The notes beneath the pieces were generated by a model. The model was not told the origin of the DNA and searched no databases. It saw only the letters and a list, made by a program, of their open reading frames with translations. A stretch of 64,000 nt of DNA, from the NCBI RefSeq assembly GCF_003852895.1, contig NZ_QUSW01000002.1:682001-746000 (forward strand). Reading direction: 5' to 3'. Positions 1 to 10,485 of the stretch are shown in pieces (positions within the stretch are counted from its first letter, which is position 1; each line of letters opens with the position of its first letter). Source of the DNA: Rhizobacter terrae (lineage in GTDB: Bacteria; Pseudomonadota; Gammaproteobacteria; Burkholderiales; Burkholderiaceae_C). Position numbers and translations under genes: made by a program.

Positions 1-872
1 GACACCTGCCGCACCGCGGCGGCGCCATCGAAGGGTTGGTTCACGGCCTGCACGATCTTCTGCGCCACGAGCGCGGCTTCATCTGCCCTTGTCAGCGCCT
101 CCAGGATCACGACGAACTCGTCGCCCGCCAGCCGCGCCACGGTGTCGGTCTGGCGCACCGCACCAGCGAGCTGGTGGGCGAAGGCCTTGAGCACCTCGTC
201 ACCGGTCGCGTGGCCGAAGGTGTCGTTGACGGCCTTGAAGTGATCGACGTCCAGGAACAGCAGCGCCATCGGCTTGCCGAAGCGACGGCAGCGCGCCACG
301 GCCTCGGGCAGGCGCTGCTCGAACTCGCGCCGGTTCATGAGTCCGGTGAGCGGGTCGGTGCGCGTCAGGCGGTCCAGGACTTCGGCGGCACGCTGGCGGT
401 CGGTGATCTCGAACGAGACGGAGTAGAAGCCCTGCACCCGGCCGGCGGCATCGACGTCGGGCACGTAGTCCTGCTGGTAGTGGCGCAGTTCGCCGTCGCG
501 TTCGAGCGCATGTTCGTAGCTCACGTGTTCGCCGGCCAGCACGCGGTCGATGTAGGTCTTGATCGTGGCGTAGGCCTTGTCGCCGCGCACCTCGCGGATG
601 GTCTTGCCCACCAGGTCGGCCGGGTCGCAGCGGTAGACGACCCCGCAATAGCGGTTGGCGTAGAGCACGCGCTCCTGGCGGTCGAATTGCGAAATGCGCG
701 CAGGCAGGCTGTCGATGATCTCGCGCATGCGGGCTTCGGCGCGCTGGTGCGCCGCCACCGCCAGCTGGCATTCGCGAAGGGCGCGCCGCTGCCGCGCGAA
801 GAGGGTCACCCCTGCTGCCGCGAGCGGCAGCGCCAGCAGGAGGATCGCTTCGGGCAGGGTCAGAACCGCCAT
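1..872 (-). CDS. Diguanylate cyclase, PAS-GGDEF (3' end cut by window)
   Basis: Probable c-di-GMP synthase. Reading the minus strand from ATG at 872 gives an N-terminal hydrophobic segment (about residues 5-25), a PAS-like sensor region (about 48-165, ending in the typical SFEITDRQ) and a GGDEF domain beginning DPLTGLMNRREFE. The active-site loop reads ARLAGDEFVVI, i.e. AGDEF rather than GGDEF; A at the first position occurs in some active enzymes, but activity here is not proven. The reading frame stays open to base 1, so about 290 residues are visible and the end of the domain is missing. The gene is divergent from pobA with a 111-bp gap. Several longer frames over this segment are shadows: only this frame gives a coherent domain. 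Confidence 0.85.
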   Translation of the reverse strand, partial: MAVLTLPEAILLLALPLAAAGVTLFARQRRALRECQLAVAAHQRAEARMREIIDSLPARISQFDRQERVLYANRYCGVVYRCDPADLVGKTIREVRGDKAYATIKTYIDRVLAGEHVSYEHALERDGELRHYQQDYVPDVDAAGRVQGFYSVSFEITDRQRAAEVLDRLTRTDPLTGLMNRREFEQRLPEAVARCRRFGKPMALLFLDVDHFKAVNDTFGHATGDEVLKAFAHQLAGAVRQTDTVARLAGDEFVVILEALTRADEAALVAQKIVQAVNQPFDGAAAVRQV

Positions 873-908
873 GCGTCCAGCATACGCGATGTTCGAAATG
901 TGCAATGA

Positions 909-2162
<1,254 letters not shown>

Positions 2163-2188
2163 GGCTGGAGCGATGTCAGCAGGCCCGG

Positions 2189-3004
2189 TCACTGCCGCAC
2201 GGGGTGGTCCGTCACGTAGGCCTTGCGGTAGAACGCGAGTTCGTGGGCCAGTTCATCGGCGTAGTCTCGCCGCAGGAAGTACGCCCCGATCTCGTCCACG
2301 CGAGCGGCCAGCGGCGAGTTCTTCGCGATGAAGAGGTAGAGGTCTCCCACCAGCGCCGGCCGTATCGCCGGCACGACGCGCTCGTTCAGGCCCAGTGAAT
2401 CGAGCGCAATCCGGCCGGCTTCCAGTCCGAAGGGCGCGATGTCCACGCGGCCCAGGCTCAGCATCTTCATCACGCTGTCCAGGTTGGCTACGCGCTCGAC
2501 GGTGGTGTGGCGGGACAGGAAATCGTCGAACTCCGGCCCCATGCTCACGCCGATGATCAGACCCGTCCTCAGGCCGCGCAGGTCGTCCCACTGGTGGAAC
2601 CACGATGGGTCTCGGGCACCCTGGCGGTAAAAGACCGCGATGAGGTTCTGCCCCATCCGGGGCTCGACGATCACGGTGCGCGCCAGGCGCTCCGAATTGC
2701 TGAAGGCACAGATGTTGACGTCGGCCTGCCCGGTCTCGACCAGCACCTGGCATCGCTTCCAGGGCCCCAGGTAGCGCAGGTCGACGCGGTAGCCCAGACG
2801 CTCGATCGCCCGCGTGGCAATGGACGCGCAAGCGCCGACGATCTGGCCATCGTGCTCCCAGTTCCAGGGCGGGTAGTCGTGGTGGCCGCAGGCCTTGACC
2901 ACCGGGCGGGTGTCGGCCTGCGAGGCCGCGGGCCATGGAGCCAGGGCCATGAGCGTGCCGGCCAGCACGCTGCAGGTTCGTTTCAGCAGGCCGTCGAATG
3001 CCAT
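2189..3004 (-). CDS. Periplasmic substrate-binding protein, family 3 type
   Basis: 271 residues with a Sec signal peptide (residues 1-30, ending PWPAASQA). The mature part reads like the extracellular solute-binding family 3 fold: VVKACGHHDYPPWNWEHDGQIVG near the start, a GYRVDLRYLGPWKRC strand-helix, a DLRGLRTGL... hinge and VGDLYLFIAKNSPL near the end. No permease or ATPase gene is adjacent, so it may be a stand-alone sensor or binding protein rather than part of a transporter; the ligand is unknown. Start chosen at 3004 because GGAGG lies five bases upstream and the signal peptide begins there; the frame extends to 3076 without such support. Convergent with pobA, with a 26-bp gap. Confidence 0.75.
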   Translation of the reverse strand: MAFDGLLKRTCSVLAGTLMALAPWPAASQADTRPVVKACGHHDYPPWNWEHDGQIVGACASIATRAIERLGYRVDLRYLGPWKRCQVLVETGQADVNICAFSNSERLARTVIVEPRMGQNLIAVFYRQGARDPSWFHQWDDLRGLRTGLIIGVSMGPEFDDFLSRHTTVERVANLDSVMKMLSLGRVDIAPFGLEAGRIALDSLGLNERVVPAIRPALVGDLYLFIAKNSPLAARVDEIGAYFLRRDYADELAHELAFYRKAYVTDHPVRQ

Positions 3005-3431
3005 CTGCGCCTCCGTGCCAAGCCGCCTGGCATTGTGTGCCTGAACCCGTGCATGCCGCCACTGCGGCCTTGGCATCGACTTCAGGTTTGGGCGCGTGGA
3101 AAACTTTTGATATTCATTTAGCCCAATTAGCCTTAAACATACTGGTACTTGGATGGTATTTACTTATATCCATCGATGACCGCGACACTATGATTCGCCG
3201 CACCCCGGCACGCCACAAGCGCCCCGGCCCCACATGGAAACTGGTGCCCGACGTGGCAATTTCCACCCACCAAAACCGCAGTTCGGACAAGGTGTTTTCA
3301 AATATGGATACGCCTTTTTGTTTTCTGTCACCGGCTTCTGAAAATCAAAGAAAAGACGGATCTGCTATTTGATTCAGACTTTTCCGGGGCCGCCTTCATC
3401 GCCCGATTGAATATTCAAGGAGATCCTTTTC
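3005..3431. other. AT-rich intergenic region before the chitosanase gene
   Basis: 427 bp without a credible gene. The part from about 3100 to 3400 is clearly richer in A+T than its surroundings (runs such as TTTTGATATTCATTTAG). It must carry the promoters of the divergent binding-protein and chitosanase genes. I cannot assign a specific -35/-10 pair with confidence. A 124-codon plus-strand frame at 2998-3372 lacks any domain-like pattern and is not called. Confidence 0.5.
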
Positions 3432-4574
<1,143 letters not shown>

Positions 4575-4628
4575 GCCCTGGCCGAGTTGACGGCGCTGCG
4601 CGGGAGCGCGGCGCCGCCTTGCTGCTCC

Positions 4629-5186
4629 TCAAGGCTTCGCGCCGCACGAGCTCAAGAGCGACTGGATCTGCGAGCCGATGGCCTGCCGCGCATCGGCGTC
4701 CTCCATCACCCGGCGCACGAGCAGCTTGTCGCCCGCGCTGGTCCGGCTGAAGGTCTCGAGCTCCTTGTATTCGGCCGCGGAGAAATCCGGCAGCGCTTCA
4801 GGCGCCTTCTCATCGACCGCGTCGTACACCTGCAGCAAGGTGTGCCTGGCGTACTTCTTCCCGACCGCCGTGCCGAAGAACTCATCGGCCGCCTGTACTT
4901 CCTTCGGCTCCAGGCGTTCGACCAGCAAGGAAGCCAGCACGATGGTGAAGCTCGACTCGCGCAAGGACTGCACGCACTGGGCCACCTGCGGCGGGACCTT
5001 GCCCAGTTGCTGCCCCCGGCGCACGGACAACTGCATGCCCAGCAGCGCCGGCTTGGCCAGCATGGTCACGGTGTTCGACGGGCCCGATGCCTGGGCGTGA
5101 GCGCCAAGGCTTGCAGCCGCGAGCCACACGGTGCTGAAAGCGCTGAAGGCGGCCTTGAACGCGAAGGATGAAGGTGTCGTGCGCAT
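4629..5186 (-). CDS. Exported protein of unknown function (DUF2059-like)
   Basis: 185 residues. A Sec signal peptide is evident (MRTTPSSFAFKAAFSAF..., ending at about residue 30, GAHAQA). The mature part is helical and charged with one C-terminal Cys (SSCGAKP); its pattern (ADEFFGTAVGKKY..., FSAAEYKELETFSRTSAGDKLL) resembles the DUF2059 group of periplasmic proteins, an assignment I hold only loosely. Start at 5186 is chosen because the signal peptide begins there; the frame stays open upstream to 5363. Convergent with the chitosanase gene (54-bp gap). No partner gene suggests a role. Confidence 0.65.
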   Translation of the reverse strand: MRTTPSSFAFKAAFSAFSTVWLAAASLGAHAQASGPSNTVTMLAKPALLGMQLSVRRGQQLGKVPPQVAQCVQSLRESSFTIVLASLLVERLEPKEVQAADEFFGTAVGKKYARHTLLQVYDAVDEKAPEALPDFSAAEYKELETFSRTSAGDKLLVRRVMEDADARQAIGSQIQSLLSSCGAKP

Positions 5187-5463
5187 CGACGGCAGAGTCC
5201 TGTGCAGAGGACGCCATTGTGCAGGCCCACCACGCCCGGCTTGACGCGACGCGGCATTGACAGCGGTGGCACCAATGGCGGGCGGTGAGCGGCGGCCACG
5301 CACAGCCGCAGTGCCAGGCCGTGCATGGCTTGCCCGCTGGCCATCCGGGTTTCTTCGCATCAAACGAGCGCATCAGCCCCAAGATGGCGTGCACCAACCG
5401 GGCTCATTTCTTGCGAATCCGCACCGTTCTTCAACCCCTGTGCACCTTTTCAAGGACTGAGCA

Positions 5464-6276
5464 ATGGCCTATCTCGTGCCCTCCGAGTTCGTCACCAAGA
5501 TGGTCGACGCGGGCGAATCCAAGATCTTCATGTCGACGCGAGACACGCTGATTCGCGCCTACATGGCAGGTGCCATCCTGGCCCTGGCCGCGTGGTTCGC
5601 CGTGACCATCAATGTGACGACCGGCCAGCCGCTCCTGGGCGCCGTGCTCTTCCCGGTGGGCTTTTGCATCCTCTATCTCTTCGGCTTCGACCTGCTCACC
5701 GGCGTGTTCGTGCTGTGCCCACTCGCGTTGCTGGACAAGCGCCCCGGCGTGACCGCCGGCGGCGTGCTGCGCAACTGGGGCCTGGTGTTCGCGGGCAACT
5801 TTGCCGGCGCCTTCACCGTGGCGGTGATGATGGCCACGGTGACGACCTTCGGCTTCTCCACCGAGCCCAATGCGGTGGGCCATGCCATCGGCGTGATCGG
5901 CGAGAACCGGACGCTGGGCTATGCCAAGTGGGGCGCTGCCGGCATGCTCACGCTGTTCATCCGCGGCGTGCTGTGCAACTGGATGGTGTCCACCGGCGTG
6001 GTCGGCGCCATGGTCTCCACCTCGGTTTCCGGCAAGGTGATCGCCATGTGGATGCCCATCATGCTGTTCTTCTACATGACCTTCGAACACTCGATCGTCA
6101 ACATGTTCCTGTTCCCGTCGGGCCTGCTGCTGGGCGGAAAGTTCTCGATCATGGACTACCTCATCTGGAACGAGATCCCGACCGTGCTGGGCAACATGGT
6201 GGGCGGCCTGGCCTTCACCGGCCTCACGCTGTACTCGACGCACGTGCGCACCGCACCCAAGCGCAACGCCGGCTGA
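5464..6276 (+). CDS. Formate/nitrite transporter family channel (NirC-like)
   Basis: 270-residue inner-membrane protein of the FocA/NirC (FNT) family, which passes small monovalent anions such as nitrite or formate as a pentamer. Six membrane segments can be read (about residues 30-50, 58-80, 105-128, 155-178, 188-210, 230-252). Family landmarks include the RNWGLVFAGNFAGA segment, WMVSTGV and EHSIVNMFLFPSGLLLG, the latter matching the conserved H-x-x-x-N/F-P pore-lining stretch. The next gene starts inside this stop codon (TGATG), so the two proteins are translated together; in beta-proteobacteria such phosphatase-kinase fusions sit beside nitrate/nitrite transport genes, which favours nitrite over formate, as an inference. 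Confidence 0.88.
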   Translation: MAYLVPSEFVTKMVDAGESKIFMSTRDTLIRAYMAGAILALAAWFAVTINVTTGQPLLGAVLFPVGFCILYLFGFDLLTGVFVLCPLALLDKRPGVTAGGVLRNWGLVFAGNFAGAFTVAVMMATVTTFGFSTEPNAVGHAIGVIGENRTLGYAKWGAAGMLTLFIRGVLCNWMVSTGVVGAMVSTSVSGKVIAMWMPIMLFFYMTFEHSIVNMFLFPSGLLLGGKFSIMDYLIWNEIPTVLGNMVGGLAFTGLTLYSTHVRTAPKRNAG

Positions 6277-8000
6277 TGCTGAAGGTCCGCGTCGGCCAGC
6301 ATTCCGACAAGGGGCGCAAGAAGGTCAACCAGGACTTCTACGGCGCCTCGTCGCCCGCTGAGCCGCTGCTCAGCGCCAAGGGCGTGGCGGTGGCATTGGC
6401 CGACGGCATCAGCAGCAGCGACGTGAGCCAGGTCGCGAGCGAGTTCGCGGTCATGGGCTTCCTGGACGACTACTACTGCACGTCGCAGGCGTGGTCGGTC
6501 AGGCGCTCGGTGGAGCGCATGCTGGCCGCGACCAACTCCTGGCTGCACTCGCGCACGCAGCAAAGCCCGTATCGCGAGAACATGGACCGCGGCTATGTGT
6601 GCACCTTGAGCGCGCTGGTTCTCAAGGCCCACACCGCGCATGTCTTCCACGTCGGCGATGCACGCGTCTACCGGCTGCAGGACGGGGCGATGGAGCAACT
6701 GACCACCGACCATCGCGTGCAGGTCTCCGAGCACCAGAGCTACCTGAGCCGCGCGGTCGGCTTCAATGCGCGGCTGGACATCGACTACCTCTCGCTGCCG
6801 CTCGCGGCGGGCGACATCTTCGTGCTGGCCACCGACGGCGTGCATGCGCACGTGGACACGGCGACGATGGCCGAGGCCGTGCGCAGGCATGCGAGCGACC
6901 TGGACCAGGCCGCCCGCGAGATCGTGCAGGCCGCGCATGAGCACGGCAGCCCCGACAACCTCACGGTGCAGGTCGTGGTGGTCGATGAGCTGCCGCAGCA
7001 CGGCGCGCGTGAACTCACGCAGCAGCTCTCGCAACTGCCGCTGGCGCCGATCTTCGAGGCGCGTGCGGTCGTCGATGGGTACCGCATCGTGCGCGAGCTG
7101 CATGCGAGCCACCGCAGCCACACCTACCTGGCGGTGGACACGGCCACCGACACCACCGTCGTTCTGAAGACGCCCTCGGTGGACCTGCATTCGGAGCCTT
7201 CGCTGCTCGAACGCTTCCTGCTGGAGGAATGGATCGCGCGGCGCATCCAGAGCCCGCACGTGCTCAAGCCATGTCCGCCCGAACGCGAGCGCAGCTGCCT
7301 CTACATCGTCACCGAGTTCATCGATGGCCAGACGCTGGCGCAGTGGATGATCGACCACCCCCGGCCGGACGTGGAGACGGTGCGCGGCATCGTCGAGCAG
7401 ATCGCGCGCGGGCTGCAGGCCTTCCACCGCCTGGAGATGCTGCACCAGGACCTGCGGCCCGAGAACGTCATGATCGACAAGACCGGCACGGTGAAGATCA
7501 TCGACTTCGGCGCGGCGCGAGTGGCCGGCATCACGGAGATGAGCACGCCACTGGAGCGCGGCGACATCGTGGGCACGGCGCAGTACACGGCGCCGGAGTA
7601 TTTTCTCGGCGATGCGGGCACGGCGCGATCAGACCAGTTCTCGCTGGGCGTGATCGCCTACCAGATGCTCTCGGGCCGACTGCCCTACGGCGCCGGCGTG
7701 GCCAAGGCACGCACGGCCACGGCGCAGCGCAACCTGCGCTACGACAGCGTGTTGGCCGCGGACCGGCAGATTCCGAAGTGGATCGATGACGTGCTGAAGA
7801 AGGCTGTTCACCCCGACCCCTTCAAGCGCCATGAAGCCTTGTCGGAGTTCGTGCACGACCTGCGGCACCCGACGCAGGCATTCCTCAGTCGCACGAGGCC
7901 GCCGCTGGTAGAGCGGCATCCGGTGCGGTTCTGGAAAGGGGTGTCGTTCGTGCTGGGGGTGATCGTGCTGGTGATGCTGGCGACGCGGCATCACGGGTAG
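6276..8000 (+). CDS. PP2C phosphatase-Ser/Thr kinase fusion with C-terminal membrane anchor
   Basis: 574 residues combining opposite activities. Residues 1-250 are a PP2C phosphatase: NQDFYG, VALADGISSS, VFHVGDARVYRL, FVLATDGVHAHV and GSPDNLTVQVVVV carry the metal-binding Asp residues. Residues about 266-530 are a Hanks-type kinase: VVLKTP (ATP-site Lys), catalytic loop LHQDLRPENVM (HQD in place of HRD, near 390), IIDFGAARV (DFG, near 410) and TAPEY (APE). A single hydrophobic segment (about 554-570) follows, so the soluble domains face the cytoplasm. ATG overlaps the stop of the FNT gene. Presumed to control the channel or nitrite/nitrate metabolism by reversible phosphorylation; target not known. 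Confidence 0.9.
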   Translation: MLKVRVGQHSDKGRKKVNQDFYGASSPAEPLLSAKGVAVALADGISSSDVSQVASEFAVMGFLDDYYCTSQAWSVRRSVERMLAATNSWLHSRTQQSPYRENMDRGYVCTLSALVLKAHTAHVFHVGDARVYRLQDGAMEQLTTDHRVQVSEHQSYLSRAVGFNARLDIDYLSLPLAAGDIFVLATDGVHAHVDTATMAEAVRRHASDLDQAAREIVQAAHEHGSPDNLTVQVVVVDELPQHGARELTQQLSQLPLAPIFEARAVVDGYRIVRELHASHRSHTYLAVDTATDTTVVLKTPSVDLHSEPSLLERFLLEEWIARRIQSPHVLKPCPPERERSCLYIVTEFIDGQTLAQWMIDHPRPDVETVRGIVEQIARGLQAFHRLEMLHQDLRPENVMIDKTGTVKIIDFGAARVAGITEMSTPLERGDIVGTAQYTAPEYFLGDAGTARSDQFSLGVIAYQMLSGRLPYGAGVAKARTATAQRNLRYDSVLAADRQIPKWIDDVLKKAVHPDPFKRHEALSEFVHDLRHPTQAFLSRTRPPLVERHPVRFWKGVSFVLGVIVLVMLATRHHG

Positions 8001-8030
8001 GGGCCGCAGCCGCAAGCCCAAGGCCCACGC

Positions 8031-8579
8031 CTATCTCTTACGCGTTCCGCCAAATTGAACCAGCTCGGCCGGCGAGAGGACGAAGAGCTTCACGTCCGAA
8101 CCAGGCCGGTGCGCGAGCAGTTGCCTCACAGGACAAGCCTCATGCCCCGCCGAGCATTCAAAGTCAGCGGCGATGAGGCCTTGCTTCAGGGCTCGCCGCA
8201 CCGATGGCTCGGACGTGCAGATGTGATGGACGATGCCGTGCTGGACCAGGGCAAGCTCGGGATGATTGATGAGGTACTCGTAGAGATCCTGGTTCCATTC
8301 GCTACCATCGTCGTTCGAATCGTTTTCCCGCGGAAGAAAGCGGGCTCCGACTAGTACCGGCAGCTCAAACCAGGATTGTGCTTCTCGCGCATAGCGGCAG
8401 GTGTCCGCCTGGATCATCCACGAAAGGACAAGCTCATGGCGTTCGGCGGGCGGCAGCGTCTCCCACCATGACCGCACGGATTGAGCCGCCGCCTCAGGCA
8501 AGACATTCAATACATCCCCAGGAAGCTGGAGCACCTCGTCCGCAGACTGCTCAATAGGAATGGAACCGCCCTCGTCCAC
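8031..8579 (-). CDS. Hypothetical protein (182 aa)
   Basis: Not recognised. Acidic, soluble-looking protein beginning with GTG at 8579, chosen because GGAGG lies six bases upstream and because the preceding gene stops 20 bases earlier; the open frame continues upstream only through that gene in another frame. Visible: a helical front half with WWETLPPAERHELVLSW, a middle FLPRENDSNDDGSEWNQDLYEYL and a CSAGHEACPVRQLLAH segment with two Cys. No signal peptide or membrane segment. Base composition is less GC-rich than the neighbours, which with the tRNA next door suggests recent arrival. Probably co-transcribed with the small membrane protein gene upstream. Confidence 0.6.
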   Translation of the reverse strand: MDEGGSIPIEQSADEVLQLPGDVLNVLPEAAAQSVRSWWETLPPAERHELVLSWMIQADTCRYAREAQSWFELPVLVGARFLPRENDSNDDGSEWNQDLYEYLINHPELALVQHGIVHHICTSEPSVRRALKQGLIAADFECSAGHEACPVRQLLAHRPGSDVKLFVLSPAELVQFGGTRKR

Positions 8580-8599
8580 GCGAAGCCTCCAGGAGCGTC

Positions 8600-8920
8600 C
8601 TACGAAAAGAAAGTGATCGCAACAAGGCCAAAGACACCAAAGATCACCACGCAAGAAACGAGAAAGATCAAGGTGCCGAGCACGCCACGCTGCCAGCCCT
8701 GGAGTTGGTCCCACTTGGTGCTCAATTCCGAAAAGGGCACCCCGCTGACCAGTTGAACCAGCCCCGACAGGGCAATGCCACCAGGGACAGCCCAGCCAAT
8801 GCCAAGGATCGATTGGTTGTGAATCTTCAGCAGATAGGCAAACGCCCCGAATCCCGCCGACATGGCGGCCCCCATGCACAGCGTCTTCAGGCCCTGCGCC
8901 CTGACTGATGATGTGTTCAT
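8600..8920 (-). CDS. Small membrane protein of unknown function (106 aa)
   Basis: Three hydrophobic stretches can be read (GAAMSAGFGAFAYLL, GIGWAVPGGIALSGLVQLV, LGTLIFLVSCVVIFGVFGLVAI), so an integral membrane protein with very short soluble parts. Start ATG 8920 is preceded by AAGG at suitable spacing; ATG 8953 (adds 11 residues) is possible, while the open frame to 9184 crosses the tRNA gene and is not coding. Ends 20 bases before the next gene on the same strand, suggesting a two-gene unit. Function unknown; a small membrane protein paired with a soluble partner could be a toxin/immunity or regulator pair, but no motif shows this. Confidence 0.6.
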   Translation of the reverse strand: MNTSSVRAQGLKTLCMGAAMSAGFGAFAYLLKIHNQSILGIGWAVPGGIALSGLVQLVSGVPFSELSTKWDQLQGWQRGVLGTLIFLVSCVVIFGVFGLVAITFFS

Positions 8921-9079
8921 CCCCTCGACCTTGATCTGCCAGCCCTTGGTCATTCTGGAGCATCGGCCTTGCCGATCCGCAGCGCCGGCCCGCCGAAGTC
9001 TTTCGGTTCGCGCAAAAGTGGAGAAATTTGACGGTGGCCCTGGCCTGTTCTCAGGCAGCCGTCGAGGCCCAGATGGACT

Positions 9080-9113
9080 AAAGCCCCAGCAAGCTTTCAC
9101 TTGCTGGGGCTTT
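9080..9113. terminator. Strong stem-loop terminator beside tRNA-Arg
   Basis: Fourteen-base arms (9080-9093 and 9100-9113, AAAGCCCCAGCAAG and its complement) around a 6-base loop, with a T-run on the plus strand and TTT on the minus strand. Placed just beyond the 3' end of the tRNA gene, it would end the minus-strand tRNA transcript. Confidence 0.8.
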
Positions 9114-9122
9114 TCATCTCTT

Positions 9123-9199
9123 TGGCGCGGCTGGCAGGATTCGAACCCACGACCCCTTGGTTCGTAGCCAAGTACTCTATCCAACTGAGCTACAGCCGC
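9123..9199 (-). tRNA. tRNA-Arg (anticodon ACG)
   Basis: A full cloverleaf can be folded on the minus strand: acceptor stem GCGGCTG/CAGCCGC, D-arm AGCTCAGTTGGATAGAG, anticodon stem CTTGG/CCAAG with loop CTACGAA giving anticodon ACG (decodes CGU/CGC/CGA after A34-to-I editing), T-arm with GGTTCGAATCC, discriminator G and an encoded CCA at 9123-9125. Followed by a stem-loop terminator. Confidence 0.97.
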
Positions 9200-9231
9200 G
9201 TAGCCTGCTAGTGTAGCACGACTTTTTTCAT

Positions 9232-10479
9232 CTAGCCAAGCCTTGCTGCAGATTCATAGCAACGCACAGCACGTTCGTTGTCGCCTTCCTCTTCGGCCAG
9301 GCGAGCGAGAGACAGGCGTGCATGGCGGCGCTCCTCCAGCGGAAGCCGCGGATCTTCAGCGGCCGATTCCAGCAGCGCACGCGCCTTGCCCCAGAGGCCT
9401 CGCTCGGCCAGTGCGCTGCCCACCGCGTGCGCAATGGCCGGCTCGCGCGGGAAGGCCTGCGCGGCGGACTCAAGACGTTGCAGCCAGTCGGGGCCGATGC
9501 CCGGCAGCGAAGCGATGAGACCCTGCGCCACGCAGGCCCGGTCATCGGCCGTCAGCTCGCCCAGGCGGTCCCAGAAGGTTCGCAGCCAGGCACGTCCTTC
9601 CTCGGGCGCCCCAAGCTCCGAGGCCCGTGTGGCCGCCGATGAAGCCACCACCGGATCACGCCGATCGGCCGAGTCGAACTGCAACCAGATGCGGCGCAAC
9701 TGGTCGATGTCATGCGCAGTCGCCAGCGACTCCGACGCCAGCGAGCGCAGCAGCCCCTGCGCCGCCACCTTCGAGAAGCCCTGGTGCTTGGCGAGCATCC
9801 GTGCCGTCTTCAGCGCTTCCTGCGGCCGCTTCGCCAGCCGCGTGGCCTGCAGCTTCAGGCGCAGGGCATGCGTGCGGCGCGACACGCCGGGCGGCAGTTC
9901 GGCCAGCAATTCCAGGGCACGCGAGGCATCGCGGTCGTCCAGCGCCCATTCGGCGGCGAGCAGCCGTGCACCCTCTTCCGCCGGACGCGCAGCGCTGCTG
10001 TGGCGCGCCAGTTCCAGCGCACGCTTGAGCTGCTCGTCGCGCTTGGCACGGTCTTGCAGGCGGTGCGCGCTGCCGGCGGCCAGCAGGTGGCCCAGCACGG
10101 TGAATTCGTTGTCCTGCACGAGGTCGGGCGTGTCGGCCTGGATGGCCAGCGCCTTCTGCGAGGCGGACTGTGCACGGCTGTAGCGCCCGCCGAAATACTG
10201 CGCCAGCGCATCGCGCAGCGCGGCCTGGGCAATGCGGTCGCGCCGCGCCACGCGCCACTCGTGGGCGCGCTTGGGCAGGCCGGTCAGCGAGTTGATCGCC
10301 TGGATGACCGACACCAGCACGAAGCAGGTCGCCACCAGCGCGAGCAGGAAGAGATTGAGCGACGTGTCCAGCCGGTAGGTGCCCCAGTAGACGGTGACGA
10401 TCCCGTCGTTGGTGCCCAGGGTACCGGCGGCCACCACGGCCACGGCGAAGAGCAGCAGGAACCAGATGACGGCGCGCAT
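9232..10479 (-). CDS. hemY: HemY, TPR-containing inner-membrane haem biosynthesis protein
   Basis: 415 residues. N-terminal pair of membrane helices (about 1-20 and 40-62; MRAVIWFLLLFAVAVVAAG and NLFLLALVATCFVLVSVIQ) matches the HemY_N region, followed by tetratricopeptide-like helices to the end (for example LARLAEEEGDNERAVRCYE). Proteobacterial HemY of this kind is thought to organise or support late tetrapyrrole steps; it is not the Gram-positive oxidase of the same name. It is last in hemC-hemD-hemX-hemY, with a 6-bp gap after hemX, and so is almost certainly in one transcript. Most of the long plus-strand frame over this region is its shadow. Confidence 0.9.
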   Translation of the reverse strand: MRAVIWFLLLFAVAVVAAGTLGTNDGIVTVYWGTYRLDTSLNLFLLALVATCFVLVSVIQAINSLTGLPKRAHEWRVARRDRIAQAALRDALAQYFGGRYSRAQSASQKALAIQADTPDLVQDNEFTVLGHLLAAGSAHRLQDRAKRDEQLKRALELARHSSAARPAEEGARLLAAEWALDDRDASRALELLAELPPGVSRRTHALRLKLQATRLAKRPQEALKTARMLAKHQGFSKVAAQGLLRSLASESLATAHDIDQLRRIWLQFDSADRRDPVVASSAATRASELGAPEEGRAWLRTFWDRLGELTADDRACVAQGLIASLPGIGPDWLQRLESAAQAFPREPAIAHAVGSALAERGLWGKARALLESAAEDPRLPLEERRHARLSLARLAEEEGDNERAVRCYESAARLG

Positions 10480-10485
10480 CGGGTC

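Noticed and set aside
8600-9184. N-terminal extension of the small membrane protein to 9184
   Set aside because: It would translate through the terminator and the tRNA-Arg gene; starts at 8920 or 8953 are reasonable.
8000-9200. Integrated element at the tRNA-Arg 3' end
   Set aside because: No integrase and no direct repeat of the tRNA 3' end was found near 8000-8600.
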